DNA from: Epiperipatus broadwayi
Taxonomy: Eukaryota > Onychophora > Udeonychophora > Euonychophora > Peripatidae
Direction of reading: 5' to 3'
NCBI GenBank assembly: GCA_028023455.1
Contig: JAQFVV010000027.1
Span: 4,273,845 to 4,337,844, forward strand
DNA: 64,000 nucleotides
Position numbers and translations under genes: made by a program. The notes below the pieces were generated by a model, which searched no databases, had not been told where the DNA came from, and saw only the letters and a program-made list of their open reading frames with translations. This document shows, one piece after another, positions 1 to 10,909 of this stretch (the first letter of the stretch is position 1; every line of letters begins with the position of its first letter).

Positions 1-1410
1 GAAGTATCGAACACCAGTTCTTGACAAAATACAACAAAAAACTTATTTTATTAATTTTAATTAGATATATATATATAATAATTATAATAAAAATAACACA
101 AAAGAAGAAAAAAATCTAATCTATAACATATTATTTTGCAATAAGAGAACACCCCTCATTTTTATTGTTTTTTACTGTATAAACTAATATATAAATACAA
201 TCACATATAAAATAATAAACATATATATTGAAACAGTAAGATTCGTATTCGAATCTTAAGTTTCATCTTTTTCTGTCATCTCTCACTGACCGGTCTATCC
301 CGCCCAAATTTAAACTTTTTGGTATCGAATTGTGTGTGTAGCAATATTAAATGTATAAATATATGTAGAATTCAGCATAAACACACACACATATCGATCT
401 CAAATTAAAGGCAATAAATAGGGATAAAATAATATAATTTAGATTTCTTTTAGTTATATAATTTTGTATAATTTTAATCATTTATTTTGGATTATAAAGT
501 TCGTATTTATTGCTTTGTTTAAATTTCGTTTAATAATAATTCTAAAAAAATCTGATGTAATATTTAATTAAAAGTTAAAATAATCTTATGTTCCCTTTTT
601 GTCTTTGAAATTGAAAAGCATCGGTCAGTGATAGATAATAGATTAATTAAAGAAAAATTCCCCAAAATATAATTAGTAAATGTAAACAATAGAACAGCAG
701 CTTTCTTTAATTAAAAACCAACAAAATGCATTGATTATCCTCAGGGCAGATTAAGTAGAACCTAAAAATATCTTAACAAAAATGTGAAAGATCAAGATAA
801 AAAAAAGAGCCCATCTTAGACTTGCTGGAGACATTCACTTAAACTTTAGCTTTGCTCTAGATCACTGAGAGTCTCCAAAATATAAAAATAAATTGTTCCT
901 GCCAAGGTATGACCGAGTAAAAGCACCTAGATTATTCTCCATCGGGAGATGGCCTATCGGATGACAAACTTTCCATTGCCCATCATAAATTCACCATGAA
1001 GTTTTGCTGCCTGAAATAAATGAGAAAGCTGCTGCTGCTGTTATAATAAATGAAACATTTAAATGCAAGAAAGAATTGCCACTCATGAACTATTTGCTAC
1101 TAAACCAATGGACTCGGAAAACTTCTTATAAAACAGGTACCTGTCTGTGTTCAAACTCTAGAGTACTCTAATAACAGGCTATAGCTCTTCTTCATATTAC
1201 TTATCTAAATTATAAAATGTAAAAACTACCATTTGTATAACTAAATTGAATAATTAATTTAATATGTAAATTTCTCTAATAATCTAGCTTACCTCACTCT
1301 ATCTGGGTTGCGTATTTCTAAAATCTACATTTTATCTATATTTATTATTTAATTATTGCATGCTCACAATTGTCTCTATTTTCAAAGTTTAAATCTATGA
1401 TCGTTTAAAA

Positions 1411-1490
1411 CAATGAATGCGTGTCAAATTTTCATTAATATTTACTTTCTTTAATAACTTAACTTTCATATAAATTGACACGCATTCAAT
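1411..1490. repeat. Stem-loop in LTR, long arms
   Basis: GAATGCGTGTCAA near 1415-1427 is complementary to TTGACACGCATTC near 1475-1487, giving 13 perfect pairs around an AT-rich loop of about 45 nt. The same arms are kept in the 3' LTR near 5941-6012. A structural RNA role in the LTR transcript is possible but is inference. Confidence 0.7.
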
Positions 1491-1911
1491 GCTTTATTTA
1501 TTGTAATGCAGGGGTCTACAACTTCGCAAATGGCTGGCATATTAGTTGTAATCATTCCCAGTTTAGATATGTTTTGTATATATTAAATCATCATGAATAA
1601 TTCCAGAAAATTACATTTCTTTGAGAGTCACCAACGTTCTTTAGTAAATGTTGATAATGTCGGGCCGAATTAGAAATCCATTTAAATCTTATCATAATCA
1701 TTTATAAGTATACATGTGTTACGTTTTAGAGACGTGATGATCTATTCCGCCATAAATATTCTGGATTCTTCAGGGTTGAAATTAACCCCTGTCGTCCTAC
1801 ACAAGCAGGCATAATGGGTGCTCCCGTAGGATTTGACCTGTCATGCAGCCAGCTGGCAAATTGCGACACGTACCGCTTGTCCCTGGTTATGCTTATGTGA
1901 CACCTTACTTC

Positions 1912-1939
1912 GTCGGGCCGCGGCAGAGACCAGCCCGAC
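1912..1939. repeat. GC-rich stem-loop in LTR
   Basis: GTCGGGC pairs perfectly with GCCCGAC across a 14-nt loop. The stem is preserved in the 3' LTR (6436-6463), where the only change nearby falls in the loop. It is a clear GC-rich island in AT-rich sequence. Confidence 0.65.
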
Positions 1940-3445
1940 AGTTTTATAAACTCATTCGCGGCATTGCAGTTTCAATATACTGCCATTCCATATCACCTTT
2001 CTAAAGCATACTATGTGTTCCTTTGCTCAATTCTATTATTCTATATATCACTCCGCCTCTGCATTATCTTCGTAATTCACTCCCAAATAAAGGTTGCCCT
2101 TAGTCATAAAATAAATAGTTTAATTAAATAAATATATGTCCGCCGCTACTCTTAAATCTTACTTTAGACTCTTGCATTGCAAAGGTATAAATTCCCCAAG
2201 GCATGCATTAGAAATACTTACATGAGAATTTTAGGTAGCTAGATTACGCCTTCCAATAAGGAATTCCCTTTGTAAACATTACAGTATCAGAAATATCGCT
2301 ACTGAGTTCCCAATATAAAATAATGTGTAAATAAATAAATGTATTCTTTAAAATATAATCATGTTGCAAATCCCGCTACTGAAGCTGTTAGTCCATAAAA
2401 TATTATTAATGTTTGTTTTATTAAAATGTATTAATAAAGAATTTTAAACTATATGTCTGCATTGCGTTTCATTTATTCGATACCCATTCTATATAATATT
2501 TCCTCGATTATGTAAATATGAATGTTTAATTAATATTAGTTTGGTTATTGGCTAACTCGATAATAAAATCATGAGTCTCTTGCATATCCCTGACCACCGT
2601 GCCTAAGGAAATATTTACTAATGTCGCATCAGACGCGTTGTTTCGTGGATTGTATTGTGGAACCGATAAACTATGTTCAAACTCAGTACCACGGGTGGCT
2701 TCGCTACTCGATGGTGCTGCTGTTCTGTATGGTGGTCGAATTCTGCACTATGTTTACAAGTCACACGTTTTCTGACCGTTACATAGTTAAATTTTTTTTT
2801 TAGCATTTGGCACTTTCCAACATGGAGCTTTCGATACAAAAAACCCATATATACCCTGAGTAAAATATAACACATAAATTTCTTTTAGCATTCGTTACTC
2901 GAGTTAGCTAATTATTATATATATATATACGATTTTGTTTTGATAAAAATAATGAAAAAAAAATAAATTGAGTGAAATAATGTGGGTCGAGTGAATGAAA
3001 GGACAGCAGGCATAATAACAAATTTAAGGAAAGCAGGGATGTGTGTGTAATTTAAGAAGGAACGAAAATACTCGGATCTAATGAAATATTTTGCTTTATA
3101 TATATATGTAAAAAAAAAAGTAATCAGTCGTTAAATGAGAAAGCAAGTAGCATTGAATTTTTTTTATTAAAACACCGTTATATATTTAGCATAGACAGCA
3201 GAAGCTTGTTATATATGTTAATAGTAAATATTTTGTTAAAGTACAAATATATATATCATAGACAGCAGTAGATTATTATACGCATTACCAGTAGTTCGCT
3301 ATAATATATATGTTAAATATGTTAAACGCAGCAATATATAGGGCAATGTAGAGTAGGTGAGGGCAGCGAAAGAGTGTTTTAGGGCCAATATACCGGTGGA
3401 GAGTAGTCAAATGCTACTAGTAATAAATAAATAATATTAAGAAAA

Positions 3446-4279
3446 ATGGAAGCAGAAAATGATAGAATAGCATCAATGAACTTCAGTCTAAGGTTACTTG
3501 AAATATTTAGAGAGAGTAAAGAAGAATGGAGGAAAATATGTGAGGAAGCGAGAAGAAGATATGAAGAACCCAAAATGAGTCAGGAGGAGGAGGAGATAAG
3601 AGTTAGAGAGTGTCAGAAAATTGATAGGGAAATGTTGATATATCTTGAAATGATCAACGAACATTATGGAATATCCCCAGCTAGTAAAAAGGAAGACGAG
3701 ATTAAAGATATGGAAAAGGAAAGGGAATTAGAGATACTTGACAAACCAATGATAGTAGAAGGGCAAGCAGATAGTGTAGTAAATATGAAAAAGTGTGATG
3801 AGCAAAGAAATCTCATTCCAGCCGATGAAAGCCCACAAGAACCGGAGAAGGAAGTCAGCATTAAAGAAGAGACGAAGGTGGACACTGGCATGACACCAAC
3901 ACGTTTGCATTTTGGTAAAGCGGACTCATTACTGATCAAGACGCCATTACCCATGGATGAACGTGAAATCAATATTGAAACTGACAGATGCAAGGCACAC
4001 CGCAGCCTTACAGAAAGGGCAGAATGGAAAGAATGAGCAGATCGGAGAAGCCAACATTTCCAGGTCGGGAACTATGTTTGTGTACGGAACTCTCAACAAA
4101 GTAACCGAGATAAAAGAGTATATAAAAAGTTCTTTCATTTGTACCGGGGACCCTTTATAATTGATCGCACATGTGGCCCAAATGCATATTTACTAAAAGA
4201 TGGAGATACCATAAAAGGGACATACAATGCCCGTAATCTCAAACCGTGTAGGTATTATCCACCTGACCCGGGGTTGTAA
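3446..4279 (+). pseudogene. Gag-like N-terminus fused to Ty3 integrase C-terminus
   Basis: One reading frame runs 277 codons from ATG 3446 to TAA 4277, broken once by an in-frame TGA at 4034-4036. The first roughly 165 residues are highly charged (many E/K/R), look coiled-coil-like, and are plausibly the start of Gag; I do not recognise them specifically. The part after about residue 165 matches the C-terminal tail of Ty3/gypsy integrases: a charged linker, then motifs resembling FQVGNYVCVR, YKKFFHLYRGPF, NAYLL and GTYNARNLKP. All of pol between these parts is missing, so this is an internal-deletion fusion. The TGA could be a CpG-type C-to-T change of an arginine codon. The integrase tail assignment is strong; the Gag assignment rests on position and composition. 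Confidence 0.8.
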
Positions 4280-4738
4280 AAATATTAGACTATTAGGATG
4301 GATTAAATGTATATGAAAATAATAAAATAAACTTGATATAATGAACTTGGTTGAATGGATTGTATTTTAATCAAATAGGGTTTTAGATAGAAATTTTATT
4401 ATATATATATATATATATTATTGTTTTAATTACTATTACTCTTAAAAAAATTTTTATATTATACTAACTAATGCTATTCTAAGAATTTTTTTATATATAT
4501 ATATTCTGTTTAACTAATTATTACTATGATTTTAACCAGACACAGCCAAACTAGGTCATTCAAATTAAACTAAATTCTAGATCTGGGTATATAAATTGTT
4601 CGTTGCTTCATGTAATCTCTGCTTTCTATATTTCAATATATCTGTAAAAACAATAATAATGTTTTCGTCTTTAAATGATGTAATGTAAAATTTTTTTTTT
4701 CTCTTTCTTGCCTCCTTTGTTTTCCCTTAATTGTTCAC

Positions 4739-4754
4739 GGGAAGTACAGGGAAA
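4739..4754 (+). other. Polypurine tract of LTR element
   Basis: GGGAAGTACAGGGAAA directly precedes the TG that opens the 3' LTR, the expected place for the plus-strand primer of a retrotransposon. It follows a pyrimidine-rich stretch, which makes the switch to purines clear. Confidence 0.75.
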
Positions 4755-7307
4755 TGAAACAGTAAGATTCATATTTGAATCTTAAGTTTCACCTTTTTCT
4801 GTCGTCTCTCACTGACCAGTCTATCCCGCCCAAATTTAAACTTTTTGGTATCGAATTGTGTGTGTAGCAATATTAAATGTATAAATATATGTTGAATTCA
4901 GCATAAACACACACACATATCGATCTCAAATTAAAGGCAATAAATAGGGATAAAATAATATAATTTAGATTTCTTTTAGTTATATAATTTTGTATAATTT
5001 TAATCATTTAATTTGGATTATAAAGTTCATATTTATTGCTTTGTTTAAATTTCGTTTAATAATAATTCTAAAAAAATCTGATGTAATATTTAATTAAAAG
5101 TTAAAATAATCTTATGTTCCCTTTTTGTCTTTGAAATTGAAAAGCATCGGTCAGTGATAGATAATAGATTAATTAAAGAAAAATTCCCCAAAATATAATT
5201 AGTAAATGTAAACAATAGAACAGCAGCTTTCTTTAATTAAAAACCAACAAAATGCATTGATTATCCTCGGGGCAGATTAAGTAGAACCTAAAAATATCTT
5301 AACAAAAATGTGAAAGATCAAGATAAAAAAAGAGGCCATCTTAGACTTGCTGGAGACATTCACTTAAACTTTAGCTTTGCTCTCGATAACTGAGAGTCTC
5401 CAAAAATATAAAATAATTTGTTCCTGCCAAGGTATGACCGAGTAAAGCACCTAGATTATTCTCCATCGGGAGGTGGCCTATCGGATGTCAAACTTTCCAT
5501 TGCCCATCATAAATTCACCATGAAGATCTGCTGCCTGAAATGAATGAGAAAGCTGCTGCTGCTGTGAAATTAAATGAAATATCTAAATACAAAAAAGACT
5601 TGCCACTTGTGAACCTTTTGCTGATAAACTCATGGAATAAGAAAACTTCTTATAAAACAGGTACCTGTCTGTGTTCAAACTCTAGAGTACTCTAATAATA
5701 TGCTATAGCTCTTCTTCATACTACTTATCTAAATTATAAAATGTAAAAACTACCATTTGTATAACTAAATTGAATAATTAATTTAATATGTAAATTTCTC
5801 TAATAATCTAGCTTACCTCACTCTATCTGGGGTGCGTATTTCTAAAATCTACATTTTATCTATATTTATTATTTAATTATTGCATGCTCACAATTGTCTC
5901 TATTTTCAAAGTTTAAATCTATGATCGTTTAAAACAATGAATGCGTGTCAAATTTTCATTAATATTTACTTTATTTCATAACTTAACTTTCATATAAATC
6001 GACACGCATTCAATGCTTCATTTATTGTAATAGAGGGGTCTACAACTTCGCAAATGGCTGGCATATTAGTTGTAATCATTCCCAGTTTAGATATGTTTTG
6101 TATATATTAAATCATCATGAATAATTCCAGAAAATTACATTTCTTTGAGAGTCACCAACATTCTTTAGTAAATGTTGATAATGTCGGGCCGAATTAGAAA
6201 TCCATTTAAATCTTATCATAATCGTTTATAAGTATACATGTGTTACGTTTTAGAGACGCGATGATCTATTCCGCCGTAAATATTCTGGATTCTTCAGGGT
6301 TAAAATTAACCCCCGTCATCCTACACAAGCAGGCATAATGGGTGCTCCCATAGGATTTGACCTGTCATGCAGCCAGCTGGCAAATTGCGACACATACCGC
6401 TTGTCCCTGGTTATGCTTATGTGACACCTTACTTCGTCGGGCTGCGGCAGAGACCAGCCCGACAGTTTTATAAACTCATTCGCGGCATTGCAGTTTCAAT
6501 ATACTGCCATTCCATATCACCTTTCTAAAGCATACCACGTGTTCCTTTGCTCAATTCTATTATTCTATATATCACTCCGCCTCTGCATTATCTTCGTAAT
6601 TCACTCTCAAATAAATGTTGCCCTTAGTCATAAAATAAATAGTTTAATTAAATAAATATATGTCCGCCGCTACTCTTAAATCTTACTTTAGACTCTTGCA
6701 TTGCAAAGGTATAAATTCCCCAAGGCATGCATTAGAAATACTTACTCGAGAATTTTAGGTAGCTAGATTACGCCTTCCAATAAGGAATTCCCTTTGTAAA
6801 CATTACAGTATCGGAAATACCGTTACTGAGTTCCCAATATAAAATAATGTGTAAATAAATAAATGTATTCTTTAAAATATAATCATGTTGCAAATCCCGC
6901 TACTGAAGCTGTTAGTCCATAAAATATTATTAATGTTTGTTTTATTAAAATGTATTAATAAAGAATTTTAAACTATATGTCTGCATTGCGTTTCATTTAT
7001 TCGATACCCATTCTATATAATATTTCCTCGATTATGTAAATATGAATGTTTAATTAATATTAGTTTGGTTATTGGCTAACTCGATAATAAAATCATGAGT
7101 CTTTTGCATATCCCTGACCACTGTGCCTAAGGAAATATTTACTAATGTCGCATCAGATGCGTTGTTTCGTGGATTGTATTGTGGAACCGATAAACTATGT
7201 TCGAACTCAGTACCATGGGTGGCTCCGCTACTCGATGGTGCTTCTGTTCTGTATGGTGGTCGAATTCTGCACTATGTTTACGAGTCACATGTTTTTTGTC
7301 TGTTACA
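4755..7307 (+). repeat. 3' long terminal repeat
   Basis: This is the second copy of the 229-2783 repeat, with TG...CA ends. It differs from the 5' LTR by scattered substitutions and by a dense patch of mismatches at about 5565-5650. Its end lies three bases before the inverted-repeat element that starts at about 7311. Confidence 0.88.
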
Positions 7308-7310
7308 ATA

Positions 7311-8290
7311 TACACCTGGGTTTCATTTTACGCGATAGATAGGTTCCTCAGAAAACATGCGCAAATGAAATCGTGCAAAAATAGATGTAACTTACCTTGA
7401 AAAAGGGGGCATATGGACTGTGATTTTTCAAAAATCACATAAAATCAAAGCACCAATGTAAAATTACTTTAAAATTTGCACAAAAAAAAAAAAAAAAAAA
7501 AAGGAAATAAAATATGACTAATAAAAAAATTCAAATTTGAAAAAAATTGATATAAGACAAACTTTTTTTAACTATAATATTTAATTTTATTCAAAACAAT
7601 ATATTTTTATGCATAATTTACAGTAATTTACATTTTTTATACACATTTTAATTATTATCGCTATTTGCCGATAAACAGGTTTGTTTGCAAACTGGTAAAA
7701 AATCAGATTCTTCACAAGAGGAAATACAACTAGCGCCAATGTCACTCTCATGTTGTGTTAATGGTTTTCTGGTGACAATGTAATTAGTAATTAATCTAGC
7801 AACTAAAAATTAAATTCTTATTTTTGTCTTTAATTTTTTAATTTTCAATTTTAATTGTGCCCACTGCTATTATTGACCTTTTAAAAATAAACTTGCGGAC
7901 ACTAAATGATTAATAATTGATTACGTTCTTTTTTAAAAAGCAAAAACAGAATGTGATTTAAAATGCAAAATTAACACGCACAATGTTTGAACAAATTTAC
8001 ATTATAATCTTGTAAAATTTAATGTGTGTATACATAAAATGTGGAAATCATGATTTTAATTTCATTATTGCATAAAATCTTACTAATATAAAGCACTGAA
8101 AATATTGAAATTACTAAGATGAAAGTCCAATTCTGATAATGTGCTATTACTTTCAATATGACGTAAGTGTGTGAAATTTATTATTTAAAGTGATAGCGCA
8201 TTATTGGAGTTCGACTTCCGGAGAAACGTGAAACGCTTAACTTCAAAATCGCATTAAATAAATCCGCGTAAAAAGAGACCCAGGTGTGTA
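7311..8290. mobile_element. TIR element, probable MITE-like DNA transposon
   Basis: The left end (ACACCTGGGTTTCATTTTAC from 7312) is the inverted complement of the right end (GTAAAAAGAGACCCAGGTGT, ending about 8288), with about 20 of 24 positions matching including ACGCG just inside. Both ends sit in TA-rich sequence, as expected for a TA-targeting family. The interior has no ORF, but holds an A-run (about 7481-7501). I cannot assign a superfamily. Confidence 0.6.
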
Positions 8291-9887
8291 TATATATATA
8301 TAATACCCATGTTGATCAGTGAAATTACACACAAAAAAAGATATCAGCAAGATAGATTATATTTTAATTCATGTTTTTTACACATTAACAAATAAATTTA
8401 AAAAGTTATACACATTTTGATCTAATTCTATATGCATACATACACTCCTTTATGTATAGCTTTATTTAGATAAGATATTAATTTCTTAAAAGTGATATAT
8501 TTCTAAAAAGACAAAAAAAAATAATAATAAACTTAAATGTTCTATTCTTACTAATACCAAAATGGAGAGGGAAAGAGGTTTGTACACATTTCCTTTTTGC
8601 TGTCTCTCTCTCTCTAAACATTTAAAAGATTTATCTGCAATAATTATTCATATGAGACATTCCATAATGCTATCTTCTGTGATGACTATTTTCTCCTGTT
8701 TCTAGTTAAAACAAAACTTTCCTGCCATGCTCTTACTTTACAAAACCTTATTCAAATGTGTGGTAACAAATGGAGAAGACAAATTTGATTTTTCTACTTT
8801 TCTTGCAAGGCAGGTTTCAGCATAATGATATAGTTCATGTGGTGATTATTTGAGGATTAAATCTAATGCACTTGGTTTATTTAATTCATCTGGTGAATTA
8901 ACTTTTTTTCAAGTCTTTCAAAAACAGATTCCAGTATCCAATAATTTTTTTTTTTTACTATATAGTTGTCCCAATCACTAATCACCAACCACTCACTGAC
9001 TGTCGGCTCACTTTATACTTGCTCTGGCTTCTGATTTTGGACTTCTGACTCCTGATGACTATCTGCTCAGTGACCCTCCTCACTGACTCTGATTTTGCAT
9101 AAAGCAAAATCATCTTTTTAGAGACTACACACAGAAAACACAGTGTAATATTTTATGTTTAATTTCAATAAATTTATTTTTCTCTCAGCACACAGATGAT
9201 TCCTTTAATTTTTACAAAAAAAAAAATTTAAGAATTTTATCTATACTTTACAAATTAAATTTTGATAAAATCTCTTGGTATATTAAAAACATAATTAAGA
9301 AAATGATCAAAGAGATAAATCCTTACCAAGAATTTTTATAACAATGTATCTAATATTTATAACAATGTATATAATTATACTCCATTATATTAAACACTAT
9401 TAAATTTTTTCTACAAAATATTTATACCAAAGACAATGAATGAAATATTCTTAGCATTTTTAAATTATAAATGTAATTAAAACAAACAAACATACATTTT
9501 AATTAGTTTTTCTTCTTTTATCTTAGATTTAAAAAAATGTAAAACATATTAAAGAAAATATATTAAAATTAATATCACAAATTAAAAAAAAAATGGTTGC
9601 AAATATTTTACTATCTATCTGACTACAGGATAAATATGTGTGTATATATATATATATTTCTCACAAATGCTTCCTTTGGTTTTTTAATTATATTTATACT
9701 GTTACATTTTGATTCAAGTGAATACAGTGCTAGCTGACCAAAACTTGGGATGAAGGTTTGATCATCATTAATCACCATCACAGTATATAATATCTAAATC
9801 ATCCATTTTTCTTTTCAGTTGTATTTGTAATAAATTAGCAAAGCATTGTTAATATCTGCAACAGAAAAGATCTTTTTAATTGTTTAT
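8291..9887. other. AT-rich DNA without recognised gene
   Basis: Low-complexity AT-rich sequence with short homopolymers, a TC run near 8605 and a short GT/AT run near 9640. A less AT-rich patch at 8975-9105 repeats CACTGACT-like words but gives no clear unit. No coding, tRNA or transposon signature is visible. Confidence 0.6.
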
Positions 9888-10690
9888 TTTTAGATGCAGC
9901 TGCACTAACATGGACTATCGAGCATGAAAACACTGCATAAGTTCTCACGTTCTTGGATTTACTCATCCAAAGAAATAAAAATCATCTAGACTACAAAATG
10001 ATTGTGAAGCCACTCAAAATTAGAAGCACAATTGCTCCACAATCTCACATACCCATGGCCGATAATCTAACCAGAATTAAAAGTTTCTTAAATAGAAATG
10101 TAAGCCCTTGTAAATAGGAAGCTGACAGAATAGAACTATGAACATGTATGCAAACAATCTATGTAGTACAAGTTCTATTAAACATAAACAATTTTATAAA
10201 AACATAAAACAGCTAATCTAATTCCACAAAAAAACTAAACCATGGGTGAGCATGCCATGCATCAATGAACTAGCAAATGAAATAAAACTATCTGCATCTC
10301 AACATTTAATATTTTTTAATCCCCCTAATCCTAACAGATTAATTAACAATACTAAAGAGAAACTGCCACCAGAGGACACATTATGAATCATATATAAAAT
10401 CCAATGTAGCATTGTCCCCTGCTATAAAAAATTGAGAGAAAATATTGCCACAAGAGTGACTTTAACACAAATATCTATGTAAGTGGGCAAAAAAATACCT
10501 GAATACAAATTCATCTTTTGGAAATATAAACAACAATTTGGTCATGCCTTTGATCCAAAGAAGATCAGTCTAATTTGTATGGAATAAAATGACAGAAACA
10601 AAAAAAAAGTTTAAAAGGTATGATTTATCACAAACCGTAGTCATGTCATTAATAAAAAAGAAAATAGTATTCAAATTTTAAATAAATGGA
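9888..10690 (+). pseudogene. Penelope-like element remnant (RT end to endonuclease)
   Basis: Conceptual translation across several frames gives pieces that line up with the C-terminal half of PLE proteins. FLDLLIQRNKN near 9950 resembles the region after the RT catalytic core. Near 10380-10600, YKIQC is followed by FGHAFDPKKISLIC and NDRNKKK, which parallels the intact-looking PLE endonuclease segment at 63.5-63.8 kb (FFEHEKQAGHVFEP, IVCSEANDCKRK). Many stops and frame changes show long decay. Confidence 0.6.
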
Positions 10691-10909
10691 AGATTTAAAA
10701 TCTAATTTAAATAATTATCATGATTACTTCTTGATAAATATGGACATACAACTAGATAATCAATGAGAGCTATTATTCTGGTGTACCACACTTAAACTGT
10801 ACTCAACTATATCTAAAAATAAATAATAATAAAACATTTTCTGTTGCTGATATTAAAAATGTTTTGTTAATTTATTATAATAACTAAAGAAACAATTAAG
10901 CTTTTTGTA

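Larger units (their letters stand above)
229..2783 (+). repeat. 5' long terminal repeat
   Basis: This copy aligns base for base with 4755-7307. It starts TGAAACAGTAAG and ends GTTACA, and the two copies stop matching exactly there. It contains two stem-loops (1411-1490 and 1912-1939). Small ORFs near its 3' end are not retained as coding sequence in both LTRs and are not called. The promoter and polyadenylation site should lie in this repeat, but I could not pinpoint them. Confidence 0.88.
229..7307 (+). mobile_element. Non-autonomous LTR retrotransposon, Ty3-like, whole element
   Basis: Two direct repeats of about 2,555 bp flank a 1,971-bp interior. Both repeats start with TG and end with CA, a purine-rich tract abuts the 3' LTR, and ATAT lies directly outside both ends (225-228 and 7308-7311), which fits a 4-bp target duplication. 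The interior keeps a short N-terminal ORF and the C-terminal end of a Ty3-type integrase. Protease, reverse transcriptase, RNase H and the integrase core are absent, so the element could move only with help from a relative. No convincing primer-binding site was found just after the 5' LTR. LTRs of this length are unusual for the group. The strand is set by the integrase remnant. Outside one divergent patch the LTRs differ only sparsely, which suggests a moderately recent insertion. Confidence 0.88.

Noticed and set aside
2621-2875. Short ORFs on both strands at the end of the 5' LTR
   Set aside because: The counterpart ORFs in the 3' LTR (7123-7400) run past the LTR end and differ in frame and sequence; they look like chance openings in LTR DNA.
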